The notes under the pieces are model-generated. The model ran no database searches, was not told the origin of the DNA, and saw only the letters and a list, made by a program, of their open reading frames with translations. This document shows positions 34,231 through 42,911 of a stretch of 64,000 nt of DNA, piece by piece; positions within the stretch are counted from its first letter, which is position 1; each line of letters opens with the position of its first letter. This DNA is from Caulobacter hibisci (GTDB lineage: Bacteria; Pseudomonadota; Alphaproteobacteria; Caulobacterales; Caulobacteraceae). The DNA lies in assembly GCF_016135805.1 (NCBI RefSeq), contig NZ_JADWOX010000005.1, positions 1-64,000 of the forward strand, in the 5' to 3' direction. The position numbers and the translations under genes were made by a program.

Positions 34231-35505
34231 ATGGAGGCTTGGAAGAACTGGTCGGGCAGCGTCACCGCGACGCCCAGCAGCCTCGCCCGGCCGCGCACCA
34301 TCGCGGAACTCTCCACCCTGGTGACCCAGGCCGGCAAGGTCCGCGTCACCGGCGCCGGCCACTCGTTCATGCCGCTGTGCGAGACCGACGGCCTGCTGCT
34401 GAACCTGTCCGACCTGGAAGGCGCGGTCGAGATCGCCCCCGACCGCAAGACCGTCTGGGCGCCTGCCGGCTGGAGCCTCAAGCGCCTGACCGCCGCCCTG
34501 TGGGCCGAGGGGCTGTCGCTGATCAATCAGGGCGACATCAATCCCCAGTCCCTGGCCGGTGCCGTCTCGACCGGCACCCATGGCACCGGCGCGGCGCTCG
34601 GAAGCCTGGCGACCCAGGCCTGCGGCTTCCGCCTGCTCGTCGCCGACGGCCGGCTGGTCGAGTGCGGCCCGGACCTGGAACCCGAGCTCTATCAGGCCCA
34701 GCGCCTGTCGCTCGGCCTGCTGGGAGTGGCCGTCGCCATCCGCATCAATGTCGTGCCCGCCTACCATCTGGAGGAGCGGATCAGCCGCTTGCCCCTGGCC
34801 GAGGTGGTCGAGCGCTTTGAAGAGTTGGCCGCCGCCACCCGGCACATGGAGTTCTGGGTCTTTCCCTACAGCGACCAGGTGATCTTCAAGACCCTGCACC
34901 CGGTTCCCGCCGAGGCCGCCGACGAGACGCCCGGCAAGGGCGGCGAAGGCGACGAGGCGATCTTCCGGGCGGTCTGCGACCTGTGCGCCGCCCTGCCCGT
35001 CCTGACCGCGCCGCTGCAAAGGCTGCTGATGAAGCTGGCCGGCGCGCCCAGCCGCCGCGCGGCCCCGGCCTACGAGATCTTCCCCTCCGAGCGGAACGTC
35101 CGCTTCGAGGAGATGGAATACGAGATGCCGCGCGAAACGGGCCTGCCGACCCTGAAGGCGGCCATGGACCACATCCGCAAGCGCCGCCTGCCGATCGCCT
35201 TCCCGTTCGAGTTCCGCCTCGTGGCCGGCGACGACATCTGGCTGAGCCCCTTCAACATCGGCCCCGGCGCCTCGATCTCGTTCCACCAGTACGCCAGGAT
35301 GCCGTGGCGCGAGGTCTTCGCCGAGGTCGAGCCCGTGTTGGCCAGTGGCGGCGGTCGCCCGCACTGGGCCAAGCGCCACGGCCTGACCCCCGCCGACGTC
35401 CACCGCCTCTATCCCCGCGCGGCCGACTTCCTGCGCGTACGCCAGAGCTGGGACCCGGCCGCCAAGTTCGCCAACGCCCACATGACCCAGCTGTTCGGGA
35501 TCTGA
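34231..35505 (+). CDS. FAD-linked sugar-lactone oxidase (D-arabinono-1,4-lactone oxidase type)
   Basis: A 424 aa VAO-family flavoprotein. The N-terminal PCMH FAD domain has RVTGAGHSFMPLC and INPQSLAGAVSTGTHGTGAA near residues 35-125, and the C-terminal ALO domain ends ASGGGRPHWAKRHGL, the substrate-binding HWAK motif. Enzymes of this group oxidise aldono-lactones or polyols with oxygen. No signal peptide. It ends four bases before the next gene, with which it forms an operon. Confidence 0.87.
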   Translation: MEAWKNWSGSVTATPSSLARPRTIAELSTLVTQAGKVRVTGAGHSFMPLCETDGLLLNLSDLEGAVEIAPDRKTVWAPAGWSLKRLTAALWAEGLSLINQGDINPQSLAGAVSTGTHGTGAALGSLATQACGFRLLVADGRLVECGPDLEPELYQAQRLSLGLLGVAVAIRINVVPAYHLEERISRLPLAEVVERFEELAAATRHMEFWVFPYSDQVIFKTLHPVPAEAADETPGKGGEGDEAIFRAVCDLCAALPVLTAPLQRLLMKLAGAPSRRAAPAYEIFPSERNVRFEEMEYEMPRETGLPTLKAAMDHIRKRRLPIAFPFEFRLVAGDDIWLSPFNIGPGASISFHQYARMPWREVFAEVEPVLASGGGRPHWAKRHGLTPADVHRLYPRAADFLRVRQSWDPAAKFANAHMTQLFGI

Positions 35506-35508
35506 CCC

Positions 35509-36657
35509 ATGACGGATATCGCCCTGCACGCCGATCTGGTCGGCCAACAAGGCTCGCGCGAGCAGCTGAACACGCCCGTTCTGGTGGTCGATCGGGCCGC
35601 CCTCGCCGCCAACATCGCGACCATGGCCGCCTTCGCCGCGAGCAAGGGGCTGAAGCTTCGCCCCCACGCCAAGACCCACAAGAGCGCCGACATCGCCCGG
35701 CTTCAGATCGCGGCCGGGGCCGTCGGCCTGTGCTGCGCCAAGACCGGCGAGGCCGAGGCCCTGGCGGCCCACGGCGTGATCGAGGGCCTGCTGATCACCT
35801 CCCCCGTGGTCTCCGCGCCGGCTATCGCCCGTCTGGCGGCCCTGAACCTGAAGACCGCCGGCCTGAAGGTCGTCGCCGACCATCCCGACAACGTCGCCGC
35901 CCTGGGCGCGGCCGCATCGGCGGCGGGCAAGCCGCTGGAGGTGGTCATCGACCTCGACCCCGGCATCCACCGCACGGGCGTGGCGTCGCCCGAAGCCGCC
36001 GTGGCGCTGTTCGAGGCGATCCAGGCCCAGCCCTCACTGACCTATGCCGGCCTGCAATGCTATTGCGGCGTCCAGCAGCACATCGAGGCCTTCGACGTGC
36101 GCAAGTCGGCGCTGGAGGATCGCGGGGCCTATATCCGCGAAGTCATCGCCGCCCTGACCGCCGCCGGGGGCGCACCGCCGATCGTCAGCGGCTCGGGCAC
36201 CGGCTCGCACCGCATCGACGCCGAGCTCGACATCTTCACCGAGCTGCAGGTCGGCTCCTACGTGTTCATGGACGACCAGTACCTGGCCTGCGATCTGGCT
36301 GGGGAGGGAGCGGAAGCGAGCCCCTACCAGCGCTCGCTGGTCATCGACGCCCGCGTGGTCAGCGCCAACAGCCCCGGCATGGTCACCGTCGATGCGGGCT
36401 TCAAATCGATGTCCACCGACGCCGATCCGCCCCAGGTCGTGGCCGGCGCACCGGAAGGCTCGCGCTACTTCTTCATGGGCGATGAGCACGGCGCCCTCGT
36501 GCCGTCGTCGGGCGCGCCCCCGCCCCTGGGCGCCCGCGTCACCCTGGCCGTCCCGCACTGCGACCCGACCGTGAACCTCTACGACGCCTATCACGTGGTC
36601 GAGGGCGAGACGCTCGTGGCGATCTGGCCGGTCACGGCGCGCGGGCGGTCGCGGTAG
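35509..36657 (+). CDS. DSD1-family PLP enzyme (D-threonine aldolase / D-serine dehydratase-like)
   Basis: A 382 aa fold-type III (alanine-racemase-like) enzyme. The PLP lysine is in LRPHAKTHKS near residue 47, and the C-terminal metal site is HCDPTVNLYD near residue 350. The GSGTGSH motif binds the PLP phosphate. Expected substrates are D-threonine, D-serine or beta-hydroxy D-amino acids. It shares an operon with the lactone oxidase, and both could process carbohydrate- or hydroxy-acid-derived compounds; that link is only contextual. Confidence 0.86.
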   Translation: MTDIALHADLVGQQGSREQLNTPVLVVDRAALAANIATMAAFAASKGLKLRPHAKTHKSADIARLQIAAGAVGLCCAKTGEAEALAAHGVIEGLLITSPVVSAPAIARLAALNLKTAGLKVVADHPDNVAALGAAASAAGKPLEVVIDLDPGIHRTGVASPEAAVALFEAIQAQPSLTYAGLQCYCGVQQHIEAFDVRKSALEDRGAYIREVIAALTAAGGAPPIVSGSGTGSHRIDAELDIFTELQVGSYVFMDDQYLACDLAGEGAEASPYQRSLVIDARVVSANSPGMVTVDAGFKSMSTDADPPQVVAGAPEGSRYFFMGDEHGALVPSSGAPPPLGARVTLAVPHCDPTVNLYDAYHVVEGETLVAIWPVTARGRSR

Positions 36658-36728
36658 GAACGAAAAACCCCTTTGGCCTCGGCCGCGTTGAAGACTATCC
36701 ATGGCGTCCGTTCTGGATCGTCCGCCGC

Positions 36729-37337
36729 ATGACCACCGCCGCCCTCTCGACCGCCGCCAAGAAGCCGCGCCGCAACCGGCGTCGGCCTTCCGCGCGCTGG
36801 ACGCGGGCGGGCCTGCTGGTGTTCGCCGTCGGGGTGGGCGTCGCCGTGGTCGGCCAGACGGCGTATCGGATGATCGACGCCCGCAACGCGGTGAAGGCCG
36901 CCACGGCCGCGCCGCTGGCCATGGACAACCCGCGCTTCACCGGGGCCATGCGCGACGGCCGCGCCTTCCTGATCACCGCCCGCCGCGCCGAGCGCGACCC
37001 GGCCGATCCCAACAAGGTCAAGCTGGTCGACCCGACCCTGGTGCGCGGCTACGGCGCGCCCGAGGCCAGCCGGGTGACCTCGAAAAGCGGCGTCTACCAG
37101 GAAGCCCAGAACCTGCTGGTGCTGACCCAGGACGTGAAGATCGACAACGGCCAGGGCTACCAGTTCGCCTCGCAGGAGGCCCGCATCGACACCAAGACCG
37201 GCGAGGCGCTCGGCCCGATGGCCGTGGCCGGCACCGGTCCGCAGGGCAATGTCCGCGCCGACAGCTACAGCGTCAGCGACAAGGGCGACCGCGTGGTCTT
37301 CAAGGGCCGCGTCCGCACCCGCGTCCAGACCCAGTAG
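36729..37337 (+). CDS. LptC-family periplasmic protein heading the sphingolipid cluster
   Basis: A 202 aa protein with a basic cytoplasmic tail (KKPRRNRRRPSARW), one membrane helix (AGLLVFAVGVGVAVVGQTAY, about residues 28-48) and a beta-strand-rich periplasmic part of the LptC/YrbK type (VTSKSGVYQEAQNLLVLTQD, then VKIDNGQGYQFASQEARID). LptC bridges LptFG to LptA in LPS transport. Here it is the first gene of the run leading to serine palmitoyltransferase and lacks neighbouring lptA and lptB, so it may serve sphingolipid rather than LPS transport. That is inference. The next gene starts 11 bp after its stop. Confidence 0.8.
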   Translation: MTTAALSTAAKKPRRNRRRPSARWTRAGLLVFAVGVGVAVVGQTAYRMIDARNAVKAATAAPLAMDNPRFTGAMRDGRAFLITARRAERDPADPNKVKLVDPTLVRGYGAPEASRVTSKSGVYQEAQNLLVLTQDVKIDNGQGYQFASQEARIDTKTGEALGPMAVAGTGPQGNVRADSYSVSDKGDRVVFKGRVRTRVQTQ

Positions 37338-37348
37338 GCCCGCGCGAC

Positions 37349-38503
37349 ATGACCGGCCTCGGACTCTTGGACCGCGCCCGCGCGACCCGCATCTGCTTTC
37401 TCTACATCGCCCAGCCGCACCAGGTCTGGCACAGCCTGTCGACGGCCGTGGCCCTGGCGCGCGGCTGGCCGGAGATCCAGGTCGAGATCGCCGCCACCTC
37501 GGCCGGCCACCTCGACTACATCCAGGGCATGCTCGACGGGCTGGGCGGCGCACCCGTCACCCTGCGCCTGCTGCCGCCCGCCTGGCTGCGCAAACTGTCG
37601 AAAAACGCCCCGCCGCCCAAGGCCCTGATGCTGGCGCTCAATGCGGCCCGCCTGTCGGGCTACGACGCCGTGGTCACGCCCGAGCGCACCACCGCCCTGC
37701 TGCGCAAGCTGGGCGTTCGCCGCACGGCCCTGGTCTACACCCAGCACGGCGCCGGCGACCGCGGCGGGCCGTTCGAGCCGCGCCTGCGGACCTTCGACCT
37801 GGTCATGGCCGCCGGCCCCAAGCAGCGCGACCGGATGGTCGACGAGGGCTGGGTCAAGCCGGAAGCCTGCGCCATGGTCGGCTATCCGAAGTTCGATCTG
37901 GTGGACGCCCTGCCGCCCAGCGCCGTGCCGGCCTTCGAAAAACCGCTGCCGACCGTGGTCTACAACCCGCACTTCCACGAGACCCTGGGCTCGTGGGCGG
38001 CGTTCGGCCTGTCGATCCTGGAGCAGTTCGCCGCCGACGAGCGGTTCAACCTGATCTTCGCCCCGCATGTGCGCCTGTTCGAGACCGCCTCGGAGGCCGA
38101 CCGCCGCGCCGTCGCCCGCTTCGTGGGCCATCCGCGAATCCATATCGACCTCGGCGGGCCGGCCGCCTTCGACATGACCTACACGCGCTCAGCCGACCTC
38201 TATCTCGGCGACGCCTCCAGCCAGGTGTACGAGTTCCTGCGCACGCCCAAGCCGTGCCTGTTCCTCAATCCGGCCCACGCCGATTGGAAGGGCGACGAGA
38301 GCTTTCACCACTGGCGCTACGGCCCGGTGCTGGAGAGCGCCGACAACATCTGCGACGCGACCGCCGCGGCCTTCGCCGGCCATGGCGACTATCTGGACGC
38401 GCAAGCTGTCGGCGTCGCCGAGACCTTCGACCTCACCGACACGCCGTCGTCGCAGCGCGCGGCCCGTGCCATCGTCGACCGCCTGGCCGCCCTCGACCGA
38501 TGA
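37349..38503 (+). CDS. CDP-glycerol glycerophosphotransferase-like protein in the sphingolipid cluster
   Basis: A 384 aa cytoplasmic protein of the GT-B fold related to CDP-glycerol:poly(glycerophosphate) glycerophosphotransferases. Visible features are YTQHGAGDRGG near residue 135, YNPHFHETLGSW near 215 and SADLYLGDASSQVYEFLRTP near 285, matching the conserved His-Gly and D-x-SS segments of that family. It is translationally coupled to the flippase gene (ATGA at 38500-38503). A role in adding glycerol-phosphate or a related group to the sphingolipid is possible but unproven. Confidence 0.7.
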   Translation: MTGLGLLDRARATRICFLYIAQPHQVWHSLSTAVALARGWPEIQVEIAATSAGHLDYIQGMLDGLGGAPVTLRLLPPAWLRKLSKNAPPPKALMLALNAARLSGYDAVVTPERTTALLRKLGVRRTALVYTQHGAGDRGGPFEPRLRTFDLVMAAGPKQRDRMVDEGWVKPEACAMVGYPKFDLVDALPPSAVPAFEKPLPTVVYNPHFHETLGSWAAFGLSILEQFAADERFNLIFAPHVRLFETASEADRRAVARFVGHPRIHIDLGGPAAFDMTYTRSADLYLGDASSQVYEFLRTPKPCLFLNPAHADWKGDESFHHWRYGPVLESADNICDATAAAFAGHGDYLDAQAVGVAETFDLTDTPSSQRAARAIVDRLAALDR

Positions 38504-39912
38504 GCGGTCCTCAGGAGCAAGCCAAGGGGGATCAGCCCAGGGGCAAGCCGCTGGCCCGCGTGCTGGCCAACGCCGGCGCCCTGCTGGGCGGGCGCGGGGT
38601 CAATGCGATCGTCGGCCTGGCCTATATGGCCATCGCCGGCCGCAGCCTGGGCCTGGCGGCCTTCGGCGTCCTGACCCTGATCAACGCCTTCGCCCAGGCC
38701 CTGGGCGAGGTCGCCAAGTTCCAGTCCTGGCAGACGGTCGTGCAGTATGGCGCCAAGCCCCTGCTCGACGGCGACAAGCCGACCTTCCAGCAGGTGCTGC
38801 GCTTTGCCCTGATCCTCGACGCCATCGGCGCCCTGGTCGGCGTGACCCTGGGGGTCGGCGGGGCCCTGCTGTTCAGCAAGACCCTGGGCTGGTCGCAAGA
38901 CATGGCGCCGGCGGCCGCCCTCTACTGCCTGTCGATCGCGGCCATGACCTCGGCCACGGCCGTGGGCCTGCTGCGCCTGTTCGACCGCTTCAAGATGCTG
39001 GCGGCCGAGCAGGCGATCTCCTCGACCGTGCGCCTGGCCGGTTGCGCCATCGCCGCCGCCCTGCACGCGCCCGTCGAGGGCTTCCTGCTGGCCTGGGCGG
39101 CGGGCACGGTGGCCTCGTTCGCCTATGTCGCCGCCATCGCCGTCTGGAGCCTGCACGGGCGCGGCCTGCTCGCGGGCTTCAGCTTCAAGGGACCGCTCGC
39201 TGCGGGACAACCCGGGATCTGGCGCTTCGCCTGGGCGACCAATTTCAGCAGCACCATCGACGTCGGCTTCACCCACGTCCTGACCCTGGCGGTCGGCGCC
39301 CTGGTCGGCCCCGGTCCGGCGGCTCTGTGGCGCATCGGCCGGCAGGTGGCCGACGGCATGGCCAAGCCCGCCCGCCTGATGCTGCCGGCCCTGCATCCTG
39401 AATTCGCCAAGCTGCGCGCCCAGAAGAACGACGCCGCCATGCTGCGCCTGGCCCGCCAGATCGGCGTGATCGGCGGCGGGGTCGCGGGCCTGCTGCTGCT
39501 GGTCTGCCTGCTGGCCGGACAATGGCTGCTGACGGTGATCATGGGCGCCGAATTCGCCCCCGCCGCCGGCATCATGACCTGGCAGGTGGCCGCCGCCGCC
39601 ATCGGCGTCATGGCCCTGCCGATCGAGCCGATGCTGGTCTCGATGCGGGCGGCCGGCGCGGCCCTGCGGGTGCGGATCATCGTCTGCGTGGCCTACCTGG
39701 CCGCCCTCGCCCCGCTGCTGAAGACCTTCGGCCTGACGGGCGCGGGCGCCGCCCTGGTGCTGGCCATGGCCGGCATGGCCGTAGGCATGCTGCTCACCCT
39801 GCGGTCGAAGCTTCGCCATGAAGCCGCCGCCGAGCGGGAGAGCGAAAACCTATTCGCGCGCGAACAGGCTTGCGTGGACCCCCGGAACGAGCGCAAAGGC
39901 GATCCGCAATGA
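38500..39912 (+). CDS. MOP-superfamily lipid/oligosaccharide flippase
   Basis: A 470 aa membrane protein with about 12 predicted helices and the pattern of the polysaccharide/lipid flippase (Wzx/MurJ-like) group: GGRGVNAIVGLAYMAIAGRS near residue 30, LALILDAIGALVGVTLGVGG in the centre and paired helices at the end. It overlaps both the preceding and following genes by four bases. The most likely role in this setting is to move a lipid intermediate across the inner membrane. No O-antigen polymerase or sugar genes are nearby. Confidence 0.82.
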   Translation: MSGPQEQAKGDQPRGKPLARVLANAGALLGGRGVNAIVGLAYMAIAGRSLGLAAFGVLTLINAFAQALGEVAKFQSWQTVVQYGAKPLLDGDKPTFQQVLRFALILDAIGALVGVTLGVGGALLFSKTLGWSQDMAPAAALYCLSIAAMTSATAVGLLRLFDRFKMLAAEQAISSTVRLAGCAIAAALHAPVEGFLLAWAAGTVASFAYVAAIAVWSLHGRGLLAGFSFKGPLAAGQPGIWRFAWATNFSSTIDVGFTHVLTLAVGALVGPGPAALWRIGRQVADGMAKPARLMLPALHPEFAKLRAQKNDAAMLRLARQIGVIGGGVAGLLLLVCLLAGQWLLTVIMGAEFAPAAGIMTWQVAAAAIGVMALPIEPMLVSMRAAGAALRVRIIVCVAYLAALAPLLKTFGLTGAGAALVLAMAGMAVGMLLTLRSKLRHEAAAERESENLFAREQACVDPRNERKGDPQ

Positions 39913-41621
39913 TTACGCCCACCGCCTCCGGCCGGACCGTCCGGTTCGCCGATTTCCCGACCCTGACCGCCGCCCTGGACTTCGCCGCCACGGGCGAGAC
40001 GGGGATCAATCTGTTCTCGCTGCGCGGCGAACTGGTCGAGGCCCTGACCTACGCGCGCCTGCGCGAGCAAGCCCTGGTGCTCGCGCGCCGCCTGCTGGCG
40101 ACCGGCGCCAAGGTCGGCGACAGCGTCGCCCTGATCGCCGAGACCGACGGCGACTTCGTGCGCGCCTTCTTCGCCTGCCAATATGCCGGTCTCGTGCCCG
40201 CCCCCCTGCCCCTGCCCGCCCCGCTGGGCGGCCGCGCGGCCTATGTCGAGCAGATCGGCCGCATGTGCGCCTCGGCCCACGCCCGCATCCTGATCGGCCC
40301 GGCCGGCATGGCCGAGTGGCTGAAGGAAATCGACGCCGCCGCCGATCTCGACTTCGCCGGCCCGCTGGCCGAGCTGCCGGAAGACGCCAATGCGGCCCTG
40401 CCCGAGATCACGCCCGAGCACCCCTGCTACCTGCAGTTCTCGTCGGGCAGCACGCGCTTCCCGACCGGGGTGCTGGTGACCCACAAGGCCCTGATGGCCA
40501 ACGCCGTGGCCATCACCCGCGACGGCCTGCAGGTCAAACCGCAGGACCGCGCCGTCTCGTGGCTGCCGCTCTATCACGACATGGGCCTGATCGGCTTCCT
40601 GCTGAGCCCGCTGACCAGCCAGATGACCGTCGACCTGCTGCCCACCGGCGCCTTCGTGCGCCGGCCGCTGCTGTGGCTCGACCTGATCAGCCGCAACGGC
40701 GGCACGATCGCCTATAGCCCCACCTTCGGCTACGAGCTGTGCGCCCGCCGCGCCGAGGCCGCCTCGATCGAGCACCTGGACCTGTCGGCTTGGCGCAGCG
40801 CCGGCCTCGGCGGCGACATGATCCGCACCGCCCCGGTCGAGGCCTTCGCCGAGCGCTTCGCGTCCGTGGGCTTCTCCGATAAGGCCTATGTCGCCAGCTA
40901 CGGCATGGCCGAGGCGACCCTGGCCCTGTCGATGGCCCCGCTGGGCGAGGGCCTGAAGCTGGAGATCCTCGACATCGAGCGGCTGGAGCGCGACGACTTG
41001 GCCGTCAGCGTCGGCGCCGACGCCCCGCGAGCCCGCGCCTTCGCCCGCTGCGGCCCGGCCCTGCCCCACCACGAACTGGAAGTGCGCGACGCCGACGGCG
41101 CGGTGCTGGCCGAGCGCCGGGTCGGCCGCATCTTCGCGCGCGGCCCCAGCCTGATGGGCGGCTATTTCGAGCAGCCCGAAGAGACCGCCCGCGTGCTGGC
41201 CGCCGACGGCTGGCTCGACACCGGCGACCTCGGCTTCCTGGTCGAGGGCGAGATCGTCATCACCGGCCGGGCCAAGGACCTGATCATCCTCAACGGCCGC
41301 AACATCTGGCCGCAGGACCTGGAATGGACCGCCGAGCGCGAGGTCCCCGGCCTGCGCAGCGGCGACGTGGCCGCCTTCTCGGTGCCCGGCGACGCCGGCG
41401 AGGAAGAGATCGTCACCATCCTGGTCCAGGCCCGCGGCGGCGACGCCGACAGCCGCGCGGCCCTGGTCGAGACCGTCGCAGGCGTGCTGCGCGCCCGTCA
41501 TGGCGTCGAGACCCAGGTCAAGCTGGTCGGGGCCCACGCCCTGCCCCAGACCTCGTCGGGCAAGCTGAGCCGCTCCAAGGCCAAGGCCGCCTATCTGGCC
41601 GGCGCCTACGAGCGCGCCTGA
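39909..41621 (+). CDS. Fatty acyl-AMP ligase / acyl-ACP synthetase of the sphingolipid cluster
   Basis: A 570 aa adenylate-forming enzyme. The P-loop-like motif is FSSGSTRFPTGVLVTHKAL near residue 180, lacking the usual lysine (T in its place) as in many fatty acyl-AMP ligases. Further motifs are WLPLYHDMGLIGF, SYGMAEATLAL, DTGDLGFLVEGEIVITGRAK and the catalytic lysine near the end in SSGKLSRSKAK. It probably loads a long-chain acyl group onto the ACP encoded two genes downstream, providing the acyl donor for Spt. It overlaps the flippase gene by four bases. Confidence 0.85.
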   Translation: MITPTASGRTVRFADFPTLTAALDFAATGETGINLFSLRGELVEALTYARLREQALVLARRLLATGAKVGDSVALIAETDGDFVRAFFACQYAGLVPAPLPLPAPLGGRAAYVEQIGRMCASAHARILIGPAGMAEWLKEIDAAADLDFAGPLAELPEDANAALPEITPEHPCYLQFSSGSTRFPTGVLVTHKALMANAVAITRDGLQVKPQDRAVSWLPLYHDMGLIGFLLSPLTSQMTVDLLPTGAFVRRPLLWLDLISRNGGTIAYSPTFGYELCARRAEAASIEHLDLSAWRSAGLGGDMIRTAPVEAFAERFASVGFSDKAYVASYGMAEATLALSMAPLGEGLKLEILDIERLERDDLAVSVGADAPRARAFARCGPALPHHELEVRDADGAVLAERRVGRIFARGPSLMGGYFEQPEETARVLAADGWLDTGDLGFLVEGEIVITGRAKDLIILNGRNIWPQDLEWTAEREVPGLRSGDVAAFSVPGDAGEEEIVTILVQARGGDADSRAALVETVAGVLRARHGVETQVKLVGAHALPQTSSGKLSRSKAKAAYLAGAYERA

Positions 41622-41625
41622 GGCC

Positions 41626-42576
41626 GTGAGCGGCCGGGGGATCATCGCCGTCACCGGCGCCACCGGCTTTCTCGGCCAGCATCTGGTCCGCGCCCTGGCC
41701 GAGGCCGGCTACACGCCCCGCATCCTGTCGCGCCGCGATCCAGTCTCGCCGTTCTGGCGCGGGATCGAGCCGCAGGTGGTGTTCGGCGACCTGGCCAACG
41801 CTGCGGCCCTCGAACACCTCTGCGACGGCGCCAGCGCCGTTATCCACGCGGCGGGCCTGATCAAGGCCGCCTCGCGCGCCGGCTTCGACAAGGTCAATGT
41901 CGACGGGGCAGTCGCCGTGGCGACGGCCGCCGCCCGGGCCGGCGCCCGTTTCGCGCTGATCTCCAGCCTCGCCGCGCGCGAGCCGCAGCTGTCGGACTAC
42001 GCCGCCAGCAAGCGGGCTGGCGAAGAGGCGGTGCTGGCCGCCGCGCCCGGCGCCCTGGTTGTCCGCCCGCCAGCCATCTACGGCCCCGGCGACCGCGAGA
42101 CCCTGGGCCTGTTCGCCGCCGCCCAGAACAGCCGCCTGCTGCCGGTGCTGTCGCCCGCCTCGCGCGTGGCCATGATCCACGTGCACGACGCCGCCGCCCA
42201 GATCCTCGACCTGGTGAAGAGCGGCCGCACGGGCCTGGCCGCGATCTGCGACGGCCGCCCCGACGGCTATGCGTGGTCGGAGTTCATGGCCGCCGCCGCA
42301 ACCGCGGTCGGCGCGCCGCCGCCCCGCCTGCTGCGCGTCCCGGAGGCGGTCATCCGCCTGGCGGGGCACGTCGCGGACGTAGCAAGCCGGCTCTCCAAGC
42401 AACCCACGGTGTTCGGTTCGGGCAAGGCGCGCGAACTGTCGCACCCCGATTGGGCCTTTTCGGCCGATCCGTCCCTTGCGCCTTCGCCGAGTCCACACGA
42501 TGTTGCCGCCGGCTTCGGCGATACGGTTGACTGGTATCGCCTTCACGGCTGGTTGCCGAAAAAATACAGCGACTAG
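41626..42576 (+). CDS. cerR: NAD-dependent epimerase/dehydratase-family oxidoreductase, CerR (ceramide reductase) orthologue
   Basis: A 316 aa short-chain/extended SDR. The nucleotide-binding motif is VTGATGFLGQHLVRAL at the N-terminus, and the catalytic Tyr-x3-Lys is YAASK near residue 125. The position two genes before Spt matches CerR of C. crescentus, which reduces the 3-oxo group after ceramide formation. The start is a GTG at 41626, five bases after the preceding stop. Confidence 0.85.
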   Translation: MSGRGIIAVTGATGFLGQHLVRALAEAGYTPRILSRRDPVSPFWRGIEPQVVFGDLANAAALEHLCDGASAVIHAAGLIKAASRAGFDKVNVDGAVAVATAAARAGARFALISSLAAREPQLSDYAASKRAGEEAVLAAAPGALVVRPPAIYGPGDRETLGLFAAAQNSRLLPVLSPASRVAMIHVHDAAAQILDLVKSGRTGLAAICDGRPDGYAWSEFMAAAATAVGAPPPRLLRVPEAVIRLAGHVADVASRLSKQPTVFGSGKARELSHPDWAFSADPSLAPSPSPHDVAAGFGDTVDWYRLHGWLPKKYSD

Positions 42577-42656
42577 TTCAATTGTGGCAGATATCTGACA
42601 TGGACGCTGTTACGGTACGGTGACAGTGCTTGTGTCGGGGGCGACTGGCGTTTGGC

Positions 42657-42908
42657 ATGGATACAGTGACGGATCTGAGTTTGCGTGAGATCGGACTGGC
42701 CGCGAGCAAGGTGCTCGGCCGGACCGTCGAGGTGACCCACGACACCCACATCGGCCGCGATCTCGCCGTAGATTCGCTGGCCCTGATGAACATCGTGATG
42801 GAGCTCGAGGACACCTTCGACATCTCCATCCCGCTCGATCGCCTCGCCTCGGTGGAGACCACCGGCGACCTCTCCAAACTGATCAACGATCTCCGAACCA
42901 AGGCTTGA
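42657..42908 (+). CDS. Acyl carrier protein dedicated to sphingolipid synthesis
   Basis: An 83 aa ACP. The phosphopantetheine serine is in DLAVDSLALMNIVMELED near residue 39 (DSL motif). It is four-helix sized and acidic. It lies three bases before spt and downstream of the acyl-AMP ligase, so it should carry the acyl chain used by Spt. The ATG at 42657 is chosen; the longer frame starts with TTG. Confidence 0.88.
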   Translation: MDTVTDLSLREIGLAASKVLGRTVEVTHDTHIGRDLAVDSLALMNIVMELEDTFDISIPLDRLASVETTGDLSKLINDLRTKA

Positions 42909-42911
42909 CCG

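Noticed and set aside
34204-35970. Minus-strand open frame of 588 codons opposite the lactone oxidase gene
   Set aside because: Gly/Ala/Arg-rich shadow without domain features, opposing two clear enzymes.
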